From: Akkermansia sp.
GTDB taxonomy: Bacteria; Verrucomicrobiota; Verrucomicrobiia; Verrucomicrobiales; Akkermansiaceae
Length of the DNA: 64,000 nt
Direction: 5' to 3'
Assembly: GCA_030523775.1 (NCBI GenBank)
Contig: JAUNHW010000003.1
Span: 1-64,000 of the forward strand
A program made the translations under genes and the position numbers. The notes under the pieces are model-generated. The model did no database searches, was not told the DNA's origin, and saw nothing but the letters and a program-made list of their open reading frames with translations. Shown piece after piece: positions 52,349 to 60,361 of the stretch (positions are counted from its first letter, which is position 1; each line of letters opens with the position of its first letter).

Positions 52349-54520
52349 ATGGCCAAGGTTTGCATACACGGAGAGGAGAACATGCCCCCGCAGCCCTCGC
52401 TGTACCTGCCGTGCCGCCTGGACAAGGAGACGCTGGAGGTGCTGGTGAAGGCCATGGGCGGCCCCGGCAGCGTGACATACCTCATGGAGCGGCACCTGAA
52501 ACCGGAGCCGCCCCTGTTGCGCTATGTGCAGGGAACCGGGCGGGTGCTGGAGTTCGATTTCCGCAACTGCGACAGCCGCGACCTGCGCGAGCAGATACTC
52601 GCCCAGCTGCAGCAGGGGCGCGATGTGGTGTTCATCCCCGGAATTCCGAACCGCGACCTGGCGTGCCTGAGCGATGTGCCCATGCCTTTCATGATGCACC
52701 TGGCAGCGCTTCACATCACCCCGGTGCCCGTGTTCGTGGGCTTCTACCGCAAGGGGTACGTGCGCGTGGTCACGGAGGAGGCGCGGTACGACACCGCCGT
52801 GGTGGATGTGCTGCCCAAGCTGGAGCCCGGCCCGCTGGCTGGCGACCGCGTGCTGGAGGCGTGGATGGAGGCATCCGCCCGCCACTACGCCGCGCTGCCG
52901 CAGCTGAAGGTTTCCCTGGCGCGCCTGCTGGTGGAGGGTATGCGCAAGCATGCCGGCGTGCGGCTGGAGGATGGGCTGGACGACACGGGAATCGAGTACG
53001 GCAAGCTGCTGGGCGTGGCCATGGCACTGGCGCGGTGGATGCGGGACAACATCCACGAACCGCGCGTGGGCGTGCTGCTGCCGCCGGGCAAGGGCGGCGT
53101 TATTGCAAACTTTGCGTGCATCCTGGCCGGCGTGGTGCCGGTGAACATCAACTACACCTCGTCGGAGGGCGCCTTTGAGAGCATCTGCCGCCAGAGCGGC
53201 ATCAAGAGCTTCATTACCGCTCGCCCGTTCATGGCCAAGCTGCCGCAGTTCCCCTGGCCGCCCGCAGAGCAAATCATCTATATCGAGCGCGTGCTCAAGG
53301 GGCTCGGCATGGCCAAGATTGCCACCTGGGTGGCCTTTGCCAAGCTGGCCCCCATGCCGCTGGTGAACAAAACCTTCCACCTGGATGCCCGCAGCGGCGC
53401 GGACGAGGCGGCGCTGCTGTTCACCTCCGGCTCTTCTGGGGAGCCCAAGGGCGTGAGCATGACCCACACCATGCTGGTGGGCCAGATCCTGCAAATGTAC
53501 TGCAAGGTGGAAATGGGGAAGGATGCCGCCGTTCTGGCCAGCCTGCCCATCTTCCACAGCTTCGGCCTGAGCGTGAGCACCCTCATGCCCGCCATCTTCG
53601 GCATCAAGATGGTTACCTATCCATCACCCCTGGATGCCAAGCGCCTCAACGAACTCATCGAAAAGCACAGGTGCCGCCTGGTGGTCACCACCCCCACCTT
53701 TGCCCGCAGCATGCTGCGCCGCGCCACCGCGGAAACCTACAAGAGCGTGCACTACTTTGTGGTGGGCGCGGAGAAGCTGCAGGAATCGCTCGCGGATGAA
53801 TTCCGCGAGAAGTGCGGCGTGAAGCTCATGGAGGGCTACGGGCTCACGGAAGCCTCCCCCGTGGTGGCTTGCTGCCTGGAGGAAACCGGCCCCACACCGG
53901 AACAACCTTTCTATGTGCAGGCATACAGGCGCGGCTCCGTGGGCCAGTTGCTGCCCGGCCAGGCCGTGCGCATCACAGACCCGGACGACGACTCCGTGCG
54001 CCTGCCGCTCTCCCAGCAGGGCATGCTCTGGGTGAAGGGCGCCAACATTTTCAACGGATACATAGGCAGGGAGGAGCTCAACCGCGAAATCCTCAAGGAC
54101 GGCTGGTTCAAGACCGGGGACCTGGGCAGCGTGGATCTCAACGGCATGCTCTCCCTGGGCGGGCGCCGCTCACGCTTCTCCAAGATTGGCGGGGAAATGG
54201 TGCCGCACGAGGTGGTGGAGCAGGCCGTGGAGGGCTTTGTAACCCCGCCGCAGGGATTCACCGGCCGCGCCGTGGCCGTGGTGGGCGTGCCGGACCCGCA
54301 GAAGGGAGAGGCCCTGGTGCTCCTTTCCGCCGTGCACCACACCCAGCTTTCCAACGAGCTGGATGCCATCCGCGAACACCTGGTTGCCAGCGGCATGCCG
54401 CGCCTCTGGTGCCCGCGGGAAATCATCCCCGTGGAAGCCATCCCCGTGCTTCCCACAGGCAAGATGGATTTGAAGGGCTGCCACATCCTGGCATTCGAAG
54501 CCCTGGGGCTCCCCGTCTAA
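52349..54520 (+). CDS. AMP-binding acyl-CoA/acyl-ACP synthetase with an extra N-terminal domain
   Basis: A 723-residue protein. Residues from about 215 on form an adenylate-forming ligase: P-loop TSGSSGEPKGVSMTH (about 356), GYGLTEASPVV (about 494), WFKTGDLG (about 590) and C-terminal PTGKMDLKG with the catalytic Lys. The order resembles the ligase part of Aas (2-acyl-GPE acyltransferase/acyl-ACP synthetase). The first 200 residues are placed where Aas has its PlsC acyltransferase, but the HxxxxD motif is not visible, so that half may be inactive or a different domain. A role in fatty acid or phospholipid recycling is likely. ispH follows after 18 bases. Confidence 0.85.
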   Translation: MAKVCIHGEENMPPQPSLYLPCRLDKETLEVLVKAMGGPGSVTYLMERHLKPEPPLLRYVQGTGRVLEFDFRNCDSRDLREQILAQLQQGRDVVFIPGIPNRDLACLSDVPMPFMMHLAALHITPVPVFVGFYRKGYVRVVTEEARYDTAVVDVLPKLEPGPLAGDRVLEAWMEASARHYAALPQLKVSLARLLVEGMRKHAGVRLEDGLDDTGIEYGKLLGVAMALARWMRDNIHEPRVGVLLPPGKGGVIANFACILAGVVPVNINYTSSEGAFESICRQSGIKSFITARPFMAKLPQFPWPPAEQIIYIERVLKGLGMAKIATWVAFAKLAPMPLVNKTFHLDARSGADEAALLFTSGSSGEPKGVSMTHTMLVGQILQMYCKVEMGKDAAVLASLPIFHSFGLSVSTLMPAIFGIKMVTYPSPLDAKRLNELIEKHRCRLVVTTPTFARSMLRRATAETYKSVHYFVVGAEKLQESLADEFREKCGVKLMEGYGLTEASPVVACCLEETGPTPEQPFYVQAYRRGSVGQLLPGQAVRITDPDDDSVRLPLSQQGMLWVKGANIFNGYIGREELNREILKDGWFKTGDLGSVDLNGMLSLGGRRSRFSKIGGEMVPHEVVEQAVEGFVTPPQGFTGRAVAVVGVPDPQKGEALVLLSAVHHTQLSNELDAIREHLVASGMPRLWCPREIIPVEAIPVLPTGKMDLKGCHILAFEALGLPV

Positions 54521-54538
54521 ACCCCTACCGCCGCCGCC

Positions 54539-55744
54539 ATGCAGGAGAACAAACCCCGACGTCCCGTGAATGTGCGCCGCCCGGAGGTGCGCGAGCAGGT
54601 GATGCATGATATCAGCCGCTACTCCAGCCCCCTGGTGGAGCAGCTGCGCGCCAACGGCAACCGCCTGCGCCTGCCCAACCTGGAGCTCTACTTGGCAGAC
54701 TCGTTCGGCTTCTGCGACGGCGTGCGCCGCGCCATTGAAATCGCCTACGCCACCATACGCCTCTTCAAGGACCGCCGTATCTGGCTGATCGGGGAAATCA
54801 TCCACAACCCGGAGGTCAACGGCCAGCTGGATGCCCTGGGTATGCGCCACCTGCCGTGGCGGGAGGACGACCCCGCCTACAATGCGCTCACCGGGGACGA
54901 TGTGGTTGTCATCCCCGCCTTCGGCATCACCCGCGCCATGCGTGCCAGGCTGGAGGGGCAGGGGGTGCAGCTGGTGGACAGCACCTGCGGCAATGTCATC
55001 AAGGTGTGGCAGCGCGTGCGCTCGTACGCCGCCGCCGGCGTGACCAGCGTGATTCACGGCAAGGCCCTGCATGAGGAAAGCATGGCCACAGCCTCCCAAT
55101 CCTGCGGAGAGGACGGCACAGGCAACTTCATTGTGGTGCTGGATGAGCGCGAGGCCCAGATGGTGGCGGATTTCATCACCGGCAAGCTAGACGCCGCCGC
55201 CCTGCAGGAACGCTTCGCCTCCCGCATGTCTGCCGGGTTCGACCCGCAGGTGCACCTGCGGGAGATAGGCCTGGCCAACCAGACCACCATGCTCAAGAGC
55301 GAGACCGCGCGCATTCAGGAAATCCTGCGCGCCGCCGTGGTGCAGAGGGACGGCAATGCGGACCGTTTCCACGTGTTCGATACGATATGCGATGCCACGC
55401 AGAGCCGCCAGGACGCCCTCTTCAAGCTGCTGGACCTGGATTTGGACGCCATGATGATCATCGGCGGCTACAACAGCTCCAACACCACCCACCTGGCGCA
55501 GATTGCCCACGAGCGCGTGCACACCTATTTTGTGAGGGATGCCGCATGCCTGGAAAGCACGGGCCGCATCCGCTGCTACGATTTTGCAACACGCCGGGAG
55601 ACGGAGCGTCCCCTGCCGCACGGCGCGGCGGATATGCAGCGCGTGCTCAAGGTGGGAATCACCGCCGGCGCCTCTTGCCCGGCGAATGTGATTGAGCAGG
55701 TCATCCGCCGTTTGGCGGAACTGCGCGGTTGCCCGCTGCCCTGA
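54539..55744 (+). CDS. ispH: 4-Hydroxy-3-methylbut-2-enyl diphosphate reductase, long form
   Basis: A 401-residue 4Fe-4S enzyme, the last step of the MEP isoprenoid pathway, producing IPP and DMAPP (needed for menaquinone side chains). The three cluster Cys are in SFGFCDGVRRA, DSTCGNVIKVW and GASCPANVIEQV. Also visible are the HGK motif (IHGKALHEES) and GGYNSSNTTHLAQI. It is about 90 residues longer than the E. coli protein, with insertions in the middle. This long form is seen in Verrucomicrobia- and Planctomycetes-like groups. Confidence 0.93.
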   Translation: MQENKPRRPVNVRRPEVREQVMHDISRYSSPLVEQLRANGNRLRLPNLELYLADSFGFCDGVRRAIEIAYATIRLFKDRRIWLIGEIIHNPEVNGQLDALGMRHLPWREDDPAYNALTGDDVVVIPAFGITRAMRARLEGQGVQLVDSTCGNVIKVWQRVRSYAAAGVTSVIHGKALHEESMATASQSCGEDGTGNFIVVLDEREAQMVADFITGKLDAAALQERFASRMSAGFDPQVHLREIGLANQTTMLKSETARIQEILRAAVVQRDGNADRFHVFDTICDATQSRQDALFKLLDLDLDAMMIIGGYNSSNTTHLAQIAHERVHTYFVRDAACLESTGRIRCYDFATRRETERPLPHGAADMQRVLKVGITAGASCPANVIEQVIRRLAELRGCPLP

Positions 55745-55756
55745 TTGCTCGCGCGC

Positions 55757-55790
55757 AAAAAAAGCCCCGGGCCTTGCGGACCGGGGCTTT
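55757..55790 (-). terminator. Bidirectional intrinsic terminator between ispH and pilin
   Basis: A perfect 10-bp stem AAAGCCCCGG / CCGGGGCTTT with a 10-base loop. On the minus strand the stem runs into seven U residues, making it a strong terminator for the pilin gene. On the plus strand it can serve ispH. Confidence 0.85.
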
Positions 55791-55815
55791 GTGAAAGAAG
55801 GTTGCTTTCCCAATC

Positions 55816-56574
55816 TTACAGCTCGGGGCTGAGCACGTAATAGTTGGGAGCGGAGGAGTTGCCGTTGCGCTTCTCCGGGAAGATGTCCACGTCCTGCTTC
55901 ATGGAGGCCTTGGAATCGTCCGCCTCGTTTTCCTGCAGGTCGTTGCCAATGTCCGTCACGGAGCCGTCCGTTCTCAGAACAAGCACCTTGCCGCCGAACG
56001 AGACGTTGTCGAACACCATCTGGTCTCCCGTGTACGGGGCGTCGGACGGGTAGATGCCGCACATGGCCAGGGGCACGTTGGACCCGTTCACGGGTTCCTT
56101 GGCATCCGGGTCGTCGGAAGACTTGCGCATCACGTAGGCGAATGCGTTCTCACCGCGGCTAAGACCCTTGCCGCCGGCTTTCTTGTCGTTCGGCTCCTTG
56201 GTGCTGCGGCCGCCCGGGGAAATGCTGGCGTAGAAGTTCTTCTCCGCGGCTTCCTTGTTGTAGAGCAGCTGGCGGAAGTAGCAGTTGGAGTAGTCGCCTG
56301 TCAGGACACCGTAGTTGATGTCGGGGTTGGCCTCCGTCAGGTCCTCCGCGGAGCGGTCGCAGGGGAAGCTGTTGTGATCCTGCTTGAATTCCGTGAGCAT
56401 GAGGTGCACGGACTTGAGGTTCTCCTGGGCCTTCTGCAGCTCGCCGTCGCGCATGTGCTTCATGTAGGCGGGGTAGCCGATGGCGGCAACGCTGGCCAGA
56501 ATGGCAATCACCACCATAAGTTCGATAAGGGTGAAACCGAGTTTCCCGTTTCTGTTGTTCAGACGTACTTTCAT
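55816..56574 (-). CDS. Type II secretion/type IV pilus-like pseudopilin
   Basis: A 252-residue protein with a prepilin peptidase site: KLG followed by FTLIELMVVIAILASVAAIG, with Glu at mature position 5. A globular domain with a PCDRSAEDL segment and a Ca- or Cys-stabilised-looking C-terminal region follow. Verrucomicrobial and planctomycetal genomes carry many such single pilin-like genes, and the subunit role (secretion pseudopilus or surface protein) cannot be told here. It has its own promoter and terminator. Confidence 0.85.
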   Translation of the reverse strand: MKVRLNNRNGKLGFTLIELMVVIAILASVAAIGYPAYMKHMRDGELQKAQENLKSVHLMLTEFKQDHNSFPCDRSAEDLTEANPDINYGVLTGDYSNCYFRQLLYNKEAAEKNFYASISPGGRSTKEPNDKKAGGKGLSRGENAFAYVMRKSSDDPDAKEPVNGSNVPLAMCGIYPSDAPYTGDQMVFDNVSFGGKVLVLRTDGSVTDIGNDLQENEADDSKASMKQDVDIFPEKRNGNSSAPNYYVLSPEL

Positions 56575-56605
56575 GTCAGATGCGTAAATTGGGGTTTACC
56601 GTGAC

Positions 56606-56634
56606 AATATACCACGGGAGAGGGGTGTTGGCAA
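56606..56634 (-). promoter_or_regulatory. Promoter of pseudopilin gene
   Basis: On the minus strand TTGCCA, 17 bases, TATATT, with a leader of about 25 bases. Confidence 0.6.
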
Positions 56635-56680
56635 GCGGCAAAAAGAAAAAAAAGAAAAAAAGGCCGTTGCCGCACCAGTG

Positions 56681-57817
56681 TCAGAGGTTCAGGTATTCCT
56701 CTATCTCTTTCTGGTAGAGCTCCGGCTCCAGCAGGAAGGAATCATGCCCCTTCACGGAGCGGATGCACTTGTAGCGGGAGTTCACCCCGTTCTTGAGCAG
56801 CCGCCGGTGGAACAGGGAGACGGAGCGCGGCGTGAAGCAGCAATCCGTGCTGATGGAGAAAAGCATGAAGGGTATCTTGTATTCCGCCAGGCGCCGGAAC
56901 GCCGCGTCTATGTCTCCCAGGCCGCTGAACGTTGCAAAGTCGAACCCGGTCCAGAGCTCGATGATGCGTATGTAGGCGTTCGCGTCAAACCTCTTGGCGA
57001 ACTTGGTGCCCTGGTGCAGCATGTAGCTTTCCGTGTTGCGCGCGGGCTTGTACCAGGAGAGCATGCCCCTGCCATCCACCACGCCCTTGCGCGCCCGCTT
57101 CTCCAGCCCGCGCTGGTAGGTGAAGAGCTTGTGGCAGATAATGCGCGCCAGGGCCAGCCCGCGCAGCGGCGGCGCGGAGAGCGCGTAGCGCCCGGCCCGG
57201 TAGGCGGGGTCCAGCTCAATGGCCAGCACCTGCTCGAACCCGCAGAGCTTGTGGTCTATCTGGGGCTTGTACCCGCTGCCGATGATGATGATGCTTTTGA
57301 TGCGCTCCGGCCAAAGGTTGGCCACGCACAGGGAGAGCATGCCGCCCAGGCTGGGCCCCACCATGCGGAAGCGGTCTATGCCGTAGTGGTCCAGCACCTT
57401 GATTTGCGCGCGCGCCTGGTCGTTCGCGTTCACCATGGGAAAGCGGCTGCCCCACGGCTCGCCGTCCGGTGCCGTGGAGGCGGGGCCGGTGCTGCCGTAG
57501 CAGCTGCCCAGGTAGTTGATGCAGATGATGAAATACTTCTCCGTATCCAGCGGCTTGCCGGGGCCGATCATGGCATTCCACCAGCCCTCGTGGTTCTCCT
57601 TCTGCCAGAAGGTGCCGGCTTCCGGCAGGTTGGGGTTGTAGCCGTGGGCGTGGTGGCTGCCCGTGAGCGCGTGGAAGAGCAGCAGCGCGTTGTCACGCTT
57701 GGCGGAGAGTTTGCCGTACGTTTCATATGCCAGGCATACATCCGGCAGGGTTTCCCCTGATTCAAAGGTGAAATCCCCGATGTTCAAAATCCGGGTCTGT
57801 ACGGTTTCTTCCTGCAT
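56681..57817 (-). CDS. metX: Homoserine O-acetyltransferase
   Basis: A 378-residue alpha/beta hydrolase that acetylates homoserine for methionine synthesis. Catalytic triad positions are visible: Ser in GPSLGGM (about residue 153), Asp in STDCCFTP (about 315) and His in GHDSFLLE (about 357). N-terminal YETYGKLSA, LTGSHHAHG and CINYLGSCYGSTGP are family blocks. The ATG lies only 12 bases after the T tract of a terminator hairpin, an unusual position. Confidence 0.93.
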   Translation of the reverse strand: MQEETVQTRILNIGDFTFESGETLPDVCLAYETYGKLSAKRDNALLLFHALTGSHHAHGYNPNLPEAGTFWQKENHEGWWNAMIGPGKPLDTEKYFIICINYLGSCYGSTGPASTAPDGEPWGSRFPMVNANDQARAQIKVLDHYGIDRFRMVGPSLGGMLSLCVANLWPERIKSIIIIGSGYKPQIDHKLCGFEQVLAIELDPAYRAGRYALSAPPLRGLALARIICHKLFTYQRGLEKRARKGVVDGRGMLSWYKPARNTESYMLHQGTKFAKRFDANAYIRIIELWTGFDFATFSGLGDIDAAFRRLAEYKIPFMLFSISTDCCFTPRSVSLFHRRLLKNGVNSRYKCIRSVKGHDSFLLEPELYQKEIEEYLNL

Positions 57818-57828
57818 CTGCGCGGCAT

Positions 57829-57866
57829 GAAAAAAAGACCGGGGCAGAATCCGCCTGCCGGTCTTT
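57829..57866 (-). terminator. Intrinsic terminator between rpmJ and metX
   Basis: On the minus strand a 12-bp stem (AAAGACCGGCAG with CTG-CC-CCGGTCTTT, two extra bases) is followed by seven U residues ending 12 bases before the metX ATG. It terminates rpmJ and could act as an attenuator for metX. Confidence 0.8.
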
Positions 57867-57903
57867 AGTCAATGGTCCCGATGGATTCGGGAGGTGGGAA
57901 AGG

Positions 57904-58068
57904 TTACTTGACGCCCTTCTTGCTCAGGCGCGTGCCGGCGGTGGCGCCTTGGCGGGCCTTGAACTTGGGGTTGCTCTTGCAGATGACGTAAAGCGTGCCC
58001 TTGCGCTTGACGATTTGGCAGTCTGCGTGGCGGCGCTTCATGGATGCGAGTGAGGAAAGGACTTTCAT
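57904..58068 (-). CDS. rpmJ: 50S ribosomal protein bL36
   Basis: A 54-residue protein starting [17 protein letters not shown] and containing [14 protein letters not shown]. This is the long bL36 form (with MKVLSSL N-terminus), here with a 13-residue basic C-terminal tail. It is a small core protein of the large subunit. The gene is isolated, with its own promoter and terminator. Confidence 0.92.
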   Translation of the reverse strand: MKVLSSLASMKRRHADCQIVKRKGTLYVICKSNPKFKARQGATAGTRLSKKGVK

Positions 58069-58127
58069 GATACTGATACTGGTTGATTGTTGCTAGGTTT
58101 AAGAAGCCTTACGTTTCGGGAGCACCT

Positions 58128-58155
58128 ATGATAGCGGAAAAATCCTGTTTGTAAA
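58128..58155 (-). promoter_or_regulatory. Promoter of rpmJ
   Basis: On the minus strand TTTACA, 16 bases, TATCAT, with a leader of roughly 55-60 bases, long for this window. Confidence 0.5.
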
Positions 58156-58184
58156 GACAAATTTTCAGGAAAGGGCGAAAAAAA

Positions 58185-59132
58185 TCAATACGGGCGCAGT
58201 TTGCCGTAGAAGCCGTTGTGCAGGGCGCGCAGCAGCGTGTGCACGTGGCCCAGCCGGAAATCACCGCAGGAGAGCATGCCGCAGCAGCACAGAACCAGAT
58301 ACGCCCCGCAGGCGGCCAGGCGGTGCGGGTAGTTGTGCGGCCTTTGCAGGCGCTGCAGCCAGGCCCAGTTGCGCACCTTGTAGTACAGGCGGGAGATGGG
58401 GAGCCCCGGCTCGAAGAAGAATGTCTTGGAGCCTATGCGGTAGCGGATGAGTTCACGCTTGGCGGAGGGGTGCTCCAGCTCGGAATCCCGCACGGTGATG
58501 AAACGGAATCCGGCGTTGCGCACTTTCCAGGGGTATTCCTCGTCTTCACCGCGGATGAATAGCTCTTCCGTGGGCACTCCCGCCTTTTGCCAGGCGGCGC
58601 GCGGATACAGGGCGCCGAGCCAGCCGCCGCGGCTGGGGATGGCGTTGACGTCCGGCAGCTCGTCCCGCCGCACGGCGTTTTCCCACGGGTGGGCTTCCGA
58701 GCCCGTGGCGATGGTGAGCGGCCAGCTCAGCTCGTCTCCCTTCGCGGGGTCCACCACCAGGCTCATGCGAACGGTTTCCTCGTCGTCCGGAACGTTCAGC
58801 AGGGCTTCCAGCGTATGCGGGCGCGGCCAGGAGTCGTCGTCCAGCACCCATACGTAATCCGCCCCCAGTTGTTCAAAGGCGTGCGCAATTCCGCGGGAGC
58901 AGCCGCCGGCGTTGCCCAGGTTGGCCTCCATTTGCAGGATGCTTATGGTGCCGGGGGTGAACAGGCGGGTGTCCAGCTCGCGTATTTGCTCCAGCACGGG
59001 GTCTTGGGGCACGCTGTTGTTGATGACGAGGATGTTGTCCGGCCGCCTTGTCTGATGCGCCAAGCGTTCCAGGCAGGTCAGCGTTCGCTGCGGGCCTGCA
59101 TAGTGGGTGAAGATGGCGCAAATGTGGGGCAT
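58185..59132 (-). CDS. Glycosyltransferase family 2 protein
   Basis: A 315-residue GT-A fold enzyme: N-terminal ICAIFTHYAGPQRTLTCLERL, then NLGNAGGCSRGIAHAFEQLG and the metal-binding WVLDDDSWP (about residue 97), then RGGWLGALYPR and GEDEEYPWKVRNAGF. This resembles the galactofuranosyl/rhamnosyl transferase branch (GlfT2/RfbN-like). A hydrophobic C-terminal part suggests membrane association. With the GT4 gene and the O-antigen ligase-like gene next to it, it probably builds a surface polysaccharide. Confidence 0.85.
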   Translation of the reverse strand: MPHICAIFTHYAGPQRTLTCLERLAHQTRRPDNILVINNSVPQDPVLEQIRELDTRLFTPGTISILQMEANLGNAGGCSRGIAHAFEQLGADYVWVLDDDSWPRPHTLEALLNVPDDEETVRMSLVVDPAKGDELSWPLTIATGSEAHPWENAVRRDELPDVNAIPSRGGWLGALYPRAAWQKAGVPTEELFIRGEDEEYPWKVRNAGFRFITVRDSELEHPSAKRELIRYRIGSKTFFFEPGLPISRLYYKVRNWAWLQRLQRPHNYPHRLAACGAYLVLCCCGMLSCGDFRLGHVHTLLRALHNGFYGKLRPY

Positions 59133-59149
59133 GGTTCGTAAGGCGGCGG

Positions 59150-59178
59150 ATTCTATACCATTGGGCCGTGAAATGCAA
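59150..59178 (-). promoter_or_regulatory. Promoter of GT2 gene
   Basis: On the minus strand TTGCAT, 17 bases, TAGAAT, with about 10 bases of leader before the ATG at 59132. Confidence 0.55.
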
Positions 59179-59180
59179 GA

Positions 59181-60257
59181 CTATTCGCTTTCCTGCATGG
59201 CTTTCACGCAGCGTGCCGCAACTTCCCTCCAAGTGGGGTAGCAGGGTGTGTCCCCTGCGGCGGGGGCATCGTACACCGCGTTCAGGGTGGAGATGAAGGA
59301 GGCTTCCGATGCGTTGTCGAACAGGTAGCGCGCGGGGATGTTCTCCCGGATGGGCGGTAGGGCGGATGCCACGCAGGGCAACCCGCTGCGCAGGCATTCC
59401 ACCGGGGGCATGCCGAATCCCTCGTAGGCGGAGAAATAGGCGGCGGCGCGGCATTCCCCGTGCATGATGCGCTCCATCTCCTCCTGCGGCATGCGGCCGT
59501 GGTGAATCCATTGGGCGGAGGGCAGGGCGGTGCCCTCCGGCAGGCGCCCCAGCAGGTGGATGCGGATGCCGGCGGCATCTTCCCGCTGTGCCAGCCACGC
59601 TTTCAGGCGCTCCATGCCCAGCGCGGTGAGCTTGTGCGGGAAGGGGGACACGTAGAAGAGGATGTCCCGCCCCGCGTGCGGGCGTTCAGGGGTGGCGGTG
59701 TCGTCGAACCCTATCCCCACCACGGCCACCTTGGACTGCGGCACATAGGAGTGGTAGCGTTGCTCGTTGAAGCGGGTGGAGGTGAGCACCAGGTCCGCCA
59801 CCTCCAGCGCGCGGATGCCCAGGTTGCGGAAATACAGCAGTTCGTGCCTGGGGAAGGGGGAATCGCCGGGGGCGGTGCTGCCCATGTAGTATTCCCAGTT
59901 CACATCATGCACGTAGCATGCCAGCCTGGTGTGCCCCAGGCTGGGGAAGTACGGCGGGAAGCCTTTCGGCAGGATGGCCCAGTCCGCCCCTATCCGGCGT
60001 ATGGCGTTGCATACGCCCACCTGGTCCCACCAGATGCGGCCGAAACGCCGCGGCACCGCTTTGTTCGCCAGGTGTACATGCACCTTGGCGGGGGCGTCCT
60101 TGAAGTGTTCGCTGCATTCGCAGTTGCCCAGGATGTGCAGTTCCTCCACTTCCGGGCACTGTGCCAGCCCCCTGGCCAGGCCCAGCGACACGTTGAAGAT
60201 GCCCACGGATTTGGTGGCTGCGAAGCTTTGGTCGGTGAGTGCCAGAACGATTTTCAT
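59181..60257 (-). CDS. Glycosyltransferase family 4 protein
   Basis: A 358-residue GT-B fold enzyme: MKIVLALTDQSFAATKSVGI at the N-terminus, the donor-domain block HHGRMPQEEMERIM and FSAYEGFGMPPVECLRSGLP (E-x7-E motif, about residues 275-295). It would transfer a sugar from a nucleotide donor to a growing surface glycan. The start at 60257 is preferred over an upstream Met because it opens the GT4 fold and suits a promoter at 60268-60296. Confidence 0.88.
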   Translation of the reverse strand: MKIVLALTDQSFAATKSVGIFNVSLGLARGLAQCPEVEELHILGNCECSEHFKDAPAKVHVHLANKAVPRRFGRIWWDQVGVCNAIRRIGADWAILPKGFPPYFPSLGHTRLACYVHDVNWEYYMGSTAPGDSPFPRHELLYFRNLGIRALEVADLVLTSTRFNEQRYHSYVPQSKVAVVGIGFDDTATPERPHAGRDILFYVSPFPHKLTALGMERLKAWLAQREDAAGIRIHLLGRLPEGTALPSAQWIHHGRMPQEEMERIMHGECRAAAYFSAYEGFGMPPVECLRSGLPCVASALPPIRENIPARYLFDNASEASFISTLNAVYDAPAAGDTPCYPTWREVAARCVKAMQESE

Positions 60258-60326
60258 GACGCCCGCCACTCTGGCACAAAACGCCCTTGTCGTCAAGCGG
60301 ATTGTGCCGCGCGCATGCGTGCAGGC

Positions 60327-60355
60327 TTGCGTTCGCGCGCCCGCTTTGATATTCT
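60327..60355 (+). promoter_or_regulatory. Promoter of the O-antigen ligase-like gene (leaderless layout)
   Basis: TTGCGT, 17 bases, TATTCT, then 6 bases to the ATG at 60362. Confidence 0.6.
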
Positions 60356-60361
60356 TGAGAC

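Noticed and set aside
56637..56672. A-rich tract after metX as a terminator
   Set aside because: The minus-strand U-rich run is clear, but the stem before it is only a few base pairs; not firm enough to list.
57818..57903. SAM riboswitch before metX
   Set aside because: Only about 85 bases separate rpmJ and metX, most taken by a simple terminator; no riboswitch core is visible.
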